DNA from: Gemmatales bacterium
Lineage (GTDB): Bacteria > Planctomycetota > Planctomycetia > Gemmatales > Gemmataceae
Direction: 5' to 3'
Length of the DNA stretch: 64,000 bases
NCBI GenBank assembly: GCA_026004675.1
Contig: BPJP01000002.1
Coordinates: forward strand, 372,001-436,000
Below, in pieces: positions 61,250 to 64,000 of the stretch (positions are counted from its first letter, which is position 1; every line of letters begins with the position of its first letter). The notes under the pieces were generated by a model. The model saw only the letters and a list, made by a program, of their open reading frames with translations, made no database searches and was not told where the DNA came from. The position numbers and the translations under genes were made by a program.

Positions 61250-62215
61250 TTATTTTCGTTGATATTCTTCCTTTCGCCAGCCGGTGGCATCGATGCGGTG
61301 CAGTTCGCCTTTGATATCTTCTCCCTCATAAAACGACAGCCAACCTCGTAAATGCTGCGTTTTGCCGGGAGGGCAATCGGGGAACTTCGGATCGGCATGC
61401 AGGCACGGGCATCGGGCATTGGCCCAGCCGCGATGATGCGGCACCCACGCCGTGATGACCCAATGCTTGCCGTCGTCGGATCGGCAGACGGCATACGGAT
61501 CGAAAAACATCTTGTTGTCCTTGGTCTGCTTTTCGAAGCCGGCGGCACCTTTCAGCATGACGCAATTTTGCACACGCAGGTCGGTCAACTTCTCTGCCGT
61601 GTTGTTGGTCAACCACATCTCCATCAAAACCGAGCGACGCCGGGGCACAATCTTCGTTCCAAAGATAATCCCGTTGGGTAGTTTTCGTTCGATGTCGTAA
61701 CTTCCGTCCTCCCGGCGGTTCCATTCGAGCTTTTCGAGCTTGACCCCTTTTTTGGTCCAAATGGTCGGCACATGTGTATGGGCCAGATAAGTCAGGCCGA
61801 GGTTGGACCAGATCGCTTCAGGTACATCCGCAACGACGTAGCTGTTTGGGTCCCACGGCGTAAAGACGCTGACTTTGGTTTCGCGCTGGGGGCGAATGGC
61901 TCCTTCGAGAAAGCCGATCCGCGGATGCCTGCCGCCCGGATAGGGAAGGACCAAAAGGGGAGCATCTTCGGCGCGCTTGGGCCGGGTTTGGCTGTTGATC
62001 TTATATCTCTTCAGAGCGGCCTGGATTTCACTCTTGCCCAATCCGGTGGCAGCAGCGATTTCGTCCAGGTTGTAGCGATGGTACCAGACCATGTTTTGCA
62101 GCCAGTAACGCAGCTCGGCATCGCTTTTTGGCTTGCGTGCATCGGTCGGTTCATCAGCGCTGCCAAAAACCGGAGCCGACGGGATCAACAGACAAACCAT
62201 GAGCAGGCAGCGCAT
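61250..62215 (-). CDS. Exported planctomycete hypothetical protein
   Basis: A 321-residue protein from ATG 62213-62215 (MRCLLMVCLLIPSAPVFG), chosen because it gives a clear signal peptide. Residues ~35-80 read like a small helical domain with helix-turn-helix flavour (NLDEIAAATGLGKSEIQAALKRY). The rest is beta-rich (GFLEGAIRPQRETKVSVFTP, DGSYDIERKLPNGIIFGTKI, SVLMEMWLTNNTAEKLTDL), like a sugar-binding or galactose-mutarotase-type sandwich. A Cys- and His-containing end follows (NARCPCLHADPKFPDCPPG). I do not know the family. Confidence 0.65.
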   Translation of the reverse strand: MRCLLMVCLLIPSAPVFGSADEPTDARKPKSDAELRYWLQNMVWYHRYNLDEIAAATGLGKSEIQAALKRYKINSQTRPKRAEDAPLLVLPYPGGRHPRIGFLEGAIRPQRETKVSVFTPWDPNSYVVADVPEAIWSNLGLTYLAHTHVPTIWTKKGVKLEKLEWNRREDGSYDIERKLPNGIIFGTKIVPRRRSVLMEMWLTNNTAEKLTDLRVQNCVMLKGAAGFEKQTKDNKMFFDPYAVCRSDDGKHWVITAWVPHHRGWANARCPCLHADPKFPDCPPGKTQHLRGWLSFYEGEDIKGELHRIDATGWRKEEYQRK

Positions 62216-62273
62216 GTTCCACTTCCATTTTCTCGCTGCATCAGGGGCGGGATGGTCTTTTTTGCATCCGGTT

Positions 62274-62459
62274 TTACGGTTCGGGTATTCCCAAGTCACG
62301 ACAAATCTTGCGCGCCAGATGGACGTTGATCTCCCGGTGACGCGGCACGGCCGATGTTCGATTGTTGGCCGGATTAACGTAAACGCTGTGTTTGCCCCGA
62401 TCTCGGAGCAGGTAACAGCCATGCGATTCAAGGTGCCGGATCAGTTCATGCCTTTTCAC
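62274..62459 (-). CDS. hicA: HicA-type mRNA interferase toxin
   Basis: A 61-residue protein with the double-stranded-RNA-binding-like HicA fold: MKRHELIRHLESHGCYLLRD, then RGKHSVYVNP with the catalytic His in a G-K-H-S setting, and AVPRHREINVHLARKICRDLGI. HicA toxins cleave mRNA. It overlaps the upstream hicB by four bases, so the pair is translationally coupled, with antitoxin first. Confidence 0.88.
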   Translation of the reverse strand: MKRHELIRHLESHGCYLLRDRGKHSVYVNPANNRTSAVPRHREINVHLARKICRDLGIPEP

Positions 62460-62674
62460 TGATCCACCAGAACAAACGGTTCTTTGGTGACCTGTTGCCC
62501 CGCCAGCGATTTCTCGGCCAATTCGCGATTCGCTTCCAGAACCAACGTCACCGCTTCTTGGAGGTTTTCCCGAGCTTCCTCCAGCGTGGCCCCCTGGGTA
62601 TTCGCCCCAGGCAATTCCTCAACGAAAGCGATGTACCCTTCAGGCACCTTTATGTACACAGCGGTCAACTGCAT
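62456..62674 (-). CDS. hicB: Short HicB-family antitoxin
   Basis: A 72-residue protein beginning MQLTAVYIKVPEGYIAFVEELPG. The partial RNase H-like HicB fold is visible, including GANTQGATLEEARENLQEAVTLVLE. It has no C-terminal DNA-binding domain (no helix-turn-helix or ribbon-helix-helix), so it should neutralise HicA without classical autorepression. It lies 18 bases after pyrE on the same strand. Confidence 0.85.
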   Translation of the reverse strand: MQLTAVYIKVPEGYIAFVEELPGANTQGATLEEARENLQEAVTLVLEANRELAEKSLAGQQVTKEPFVLVDQ

Positions 62675-62692
62675 GGTAAACCTCCAACCTCC

Positions 62693-63241
62693 TTATTTCT
62701 CGATCCCGAAATCCCGGATCGTGAAGATCGGGCGATAATCATATCGGCTGGCCAGTTTGTCGCGTGCCCCTTCGAGCCTATCGACAATGCAGATCACGGT
62801 TGCGACTTTCGCACCCAGCTGTTCGACGGCCTCGATGGCTTGCTCGACCGAACCGCCGGTCGTCAACACGTCATCGACCATCGCCACCCGAAAGCCGGCT
62901 TCGATGGCACCTTCAACCCTCTCCCGGCTGCCGTGGCTTTTCGCCTGTTTGCGAACGTAGAACCCTTCGATGCGTTTGCCCTGTTCATGGTAGCGCATGA
63001 CGGCGGCGGTCGCCATGGGAATGGCGCCCACTTCCAGCCCGCCGATCGCCTGAATATCCATGTCTTTGGTCATGTCGTAGAGGATATCGCCAAGCAGCCA
63101 GGCGGCTTCGCTGGAGAAGATCGCCTTTTTGCTGTTGATGTAGTAGGTGCTTTCCTTGCCGGAAGCGAGCGTGAATCGACCGAAGAAGACAGCTCGGGCT
63201 TTGAATATCTCCAGCAGGCGGTCGCGGGAAGCACTCATCAT
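62693..63241 (-). CDS. pyrE: Orotate phosphoribosyltransferase
   Basis: A 182-residue protein, start at 63241 (two adjacent ATGs). Landmarks: FTLASGKESTYYINSKKAIF, AIGGLEVGAIPMATAAVMRY, FYVRKQAKSHGSRERVEGAI and the PRPP motif VAMVDDVLTTGGSVEQA. It converts orotate to OMP in pyrimidine synthesis. The hicBA pair directly follows and may share its transcript. Confidence 0.94.
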   Translation of the reverse strand: MMSASRDRLLEIFKARAVFFGRFTLASGKESTYYINSKKAIFSSEAAWLLGDILYDMTKDMDIQAIGGLEVGAIPMATAAVMRYHEQGKRIEGFYVRKQAKSHGSRERVEGAIEAGFRVAMVDDVLTTGGSVEQAIEAVEQLGAKVATVICIVDRLEGARDKLASRYDYRPIFTIRDFGIEK

Positions 63242-63377
63242 GCAATCCTTGTTTGAATGAACCGGATGGCCATTTGGCGTTGTCCGACGTTGATTTTATA
63301 TGACCCCAGCACCGGCTGCAGTTATAAATAAGTTTTGCGCTACGAAACGATTCGGCAAACATCGATCGCGGTCGGCG

Positions 63378-64000
63378 ATGGAAAACGGTACACCAATGGC
63401 CAATCCCCTAAACGATGCACTGCGTCAGCTCGTCGAAAAACGCGACCTCAGCGAAGAGCAAATGCGCCGTGCCATGGAACCGATCATTCGAGGCGACGCC
63501 GACGAGGCAGTAACGGCGGCGTTTCTGGCCGCGTTACGCATGAAAGGGGAAACGCCGACCGAAGTGGCGGCAGCAGCCTCCTTGCTCCGGGAACATATGA
63601 TCCGTTTGCCGACGCCTGATGATGAGACGCTCGACACGTGCGGCACAGGCGGCGACGGGGCCGAGACATTCAACATCAGCACGGCCACCGCGTTCGTGGT
63701 CGCCGGCGCCGGCATTCCGGTCGTCAAGAACGGCAATCGCGCTGTCTCCAGCCGAAGCGGCAGTGCCGATGTCCTCTCCGAACTCGGCGTGTCAATCGAC
63801 GGCGGACCGGATCATGCCCGTCGCTGCCTGGAAGCCTGCAATCTGGCATTTTGCTTTGCACCGGCTTATCACCCGGCCTTGAAACACGTCGCTGCCTTGC
63901 GCCGCAAACTTGGCTTCCGCACGATCTTCAACTGCCTTGGCCCGCTGGTCAACCCTGCCTGTTGTCCGTATCAGTTGCTTGGCGTCGGCCGGCGCGAATG
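63378..64000 (+). CDS. trpD: Anthranilate phosphoribosyltransferase, 3' end cut by window edge
   Basis: The frame from ATG 63378 (MENGTPMANPLNDAL; ATG 63396 is an alternative) is open to the window end, giving ~207 residues of an expected ~340. Landmarks: ALRMKGETPTEVAAAASLL, the glycine loop DTCGTGGDGAETFNISTATAFV, KNGNRAVSSRSGSADVLSELG, FCFAPAYHPALKHVA, and FNCLGPLVNPA. It transfers phosphoribose to anthranilate in tryptophan synthesis. It is divergent from pyrE across 136 bases. Confidence 0.95.
   Translation, partial: MENGTPMANPLNDALRQLVEKRDLSEEQMRRAMEPIIRGDADEAVTAAFLAALRMKGETPTEVAAAASLLREHMIRLPTPDDETLDTCGTGGDGAETFNISTATAFVVAGAGIPVVKNGNRAVSSRSGSADVLSELGVSIDGGPDHARRCLEACNLAFCFAPAYHPALKHVAALRRKLGFRTIFNCLGPLVNPACCPYQLLGVGRRE

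Overview
The window reads as a chromosomal segment of a planctomycete, most likely of the Gemmataceae/Isosphaeraceae kind. The evidence is the gene content: a DUF1501 + DUF1549/DUF1553 pair, an exported DUF1080-type domain, a sialate-esterase-like SGNH hydrolase, a SUMF1-type protein, a Minf_1886-family protein, a secreted EF-hand protein, the futalosine-pathway enzyme MqnD, and a division-cluster remnant of only mraZ and rsmH. The DNA is moderately GC-rich. The taxon is an inference; no rRNA gene is present.

Layout. (1) About 245-10128, minus strand: an HK97-type phage head module in the order HNH nuclease, portal, prohead protease, major capsid protein, then small virion-like genes, a gp6-like connector and two paralogous small proteins. 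No terminase, integrase, tape-measure or lysis gene is visible, and uvrC follows directly, so it looks like a prophage remnant or a domesticated particle module. (2) 10393-17589: a compact UvrC, a very long POT-family peptide transporter, a DUF5060-type glycoside hydrolase and a class-C beta-lactamase-fold hydrolase. (3) 17634-25398: the accessory island. Two macro-domain genes, three orphan polymorphic-toxin tips (zincin-like; Rhs core tip with a broken frame; PT-TG-like), at least two candidate immunity genes, a 180-190 bp direct repeat placed between cassettes, an intact IS1182-type element, and a SUMF1-like gene starting three bases after the IS end.

(4) 25518-35610: Mth938-like protein, TatD-family hydrolase, LarE, planctomycete exported proteins including a tandem paralogue pair, and a LolD/MacB-type ABC ATPase with a two-FtsX-domain permease. 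(5) 35625-41219: a 27-bp tandem repeat between convergent genes, a membrane-anchored LysM protein with a very long Pro/Ala-rich linker, rsmH and mraZ, with a textbook three-box MraZ operator upstream of mraZ. (6) 41552-47181: secreted EF-hand protein, DUF1501/DUF1549 operon, SGNH esterase. (7) 47262-64000: mostly core metabolism: gap-pgk-PIG-L deacetylase, mdh, pheA, DAHP synthase, apt, HpcH/HpaI aldolase, mqnD, proB, tRNA-Ser(UGA), a short hicBA pair, pyrE, and the start of trpD, which runs off the right edge.

The parts most worth following up are the orphan toxin array (3), the terminase-less capsid module (1), the MraZ operator, and the shortened UvrC. All functional calls rest on motif reading by eye; no database search was run.
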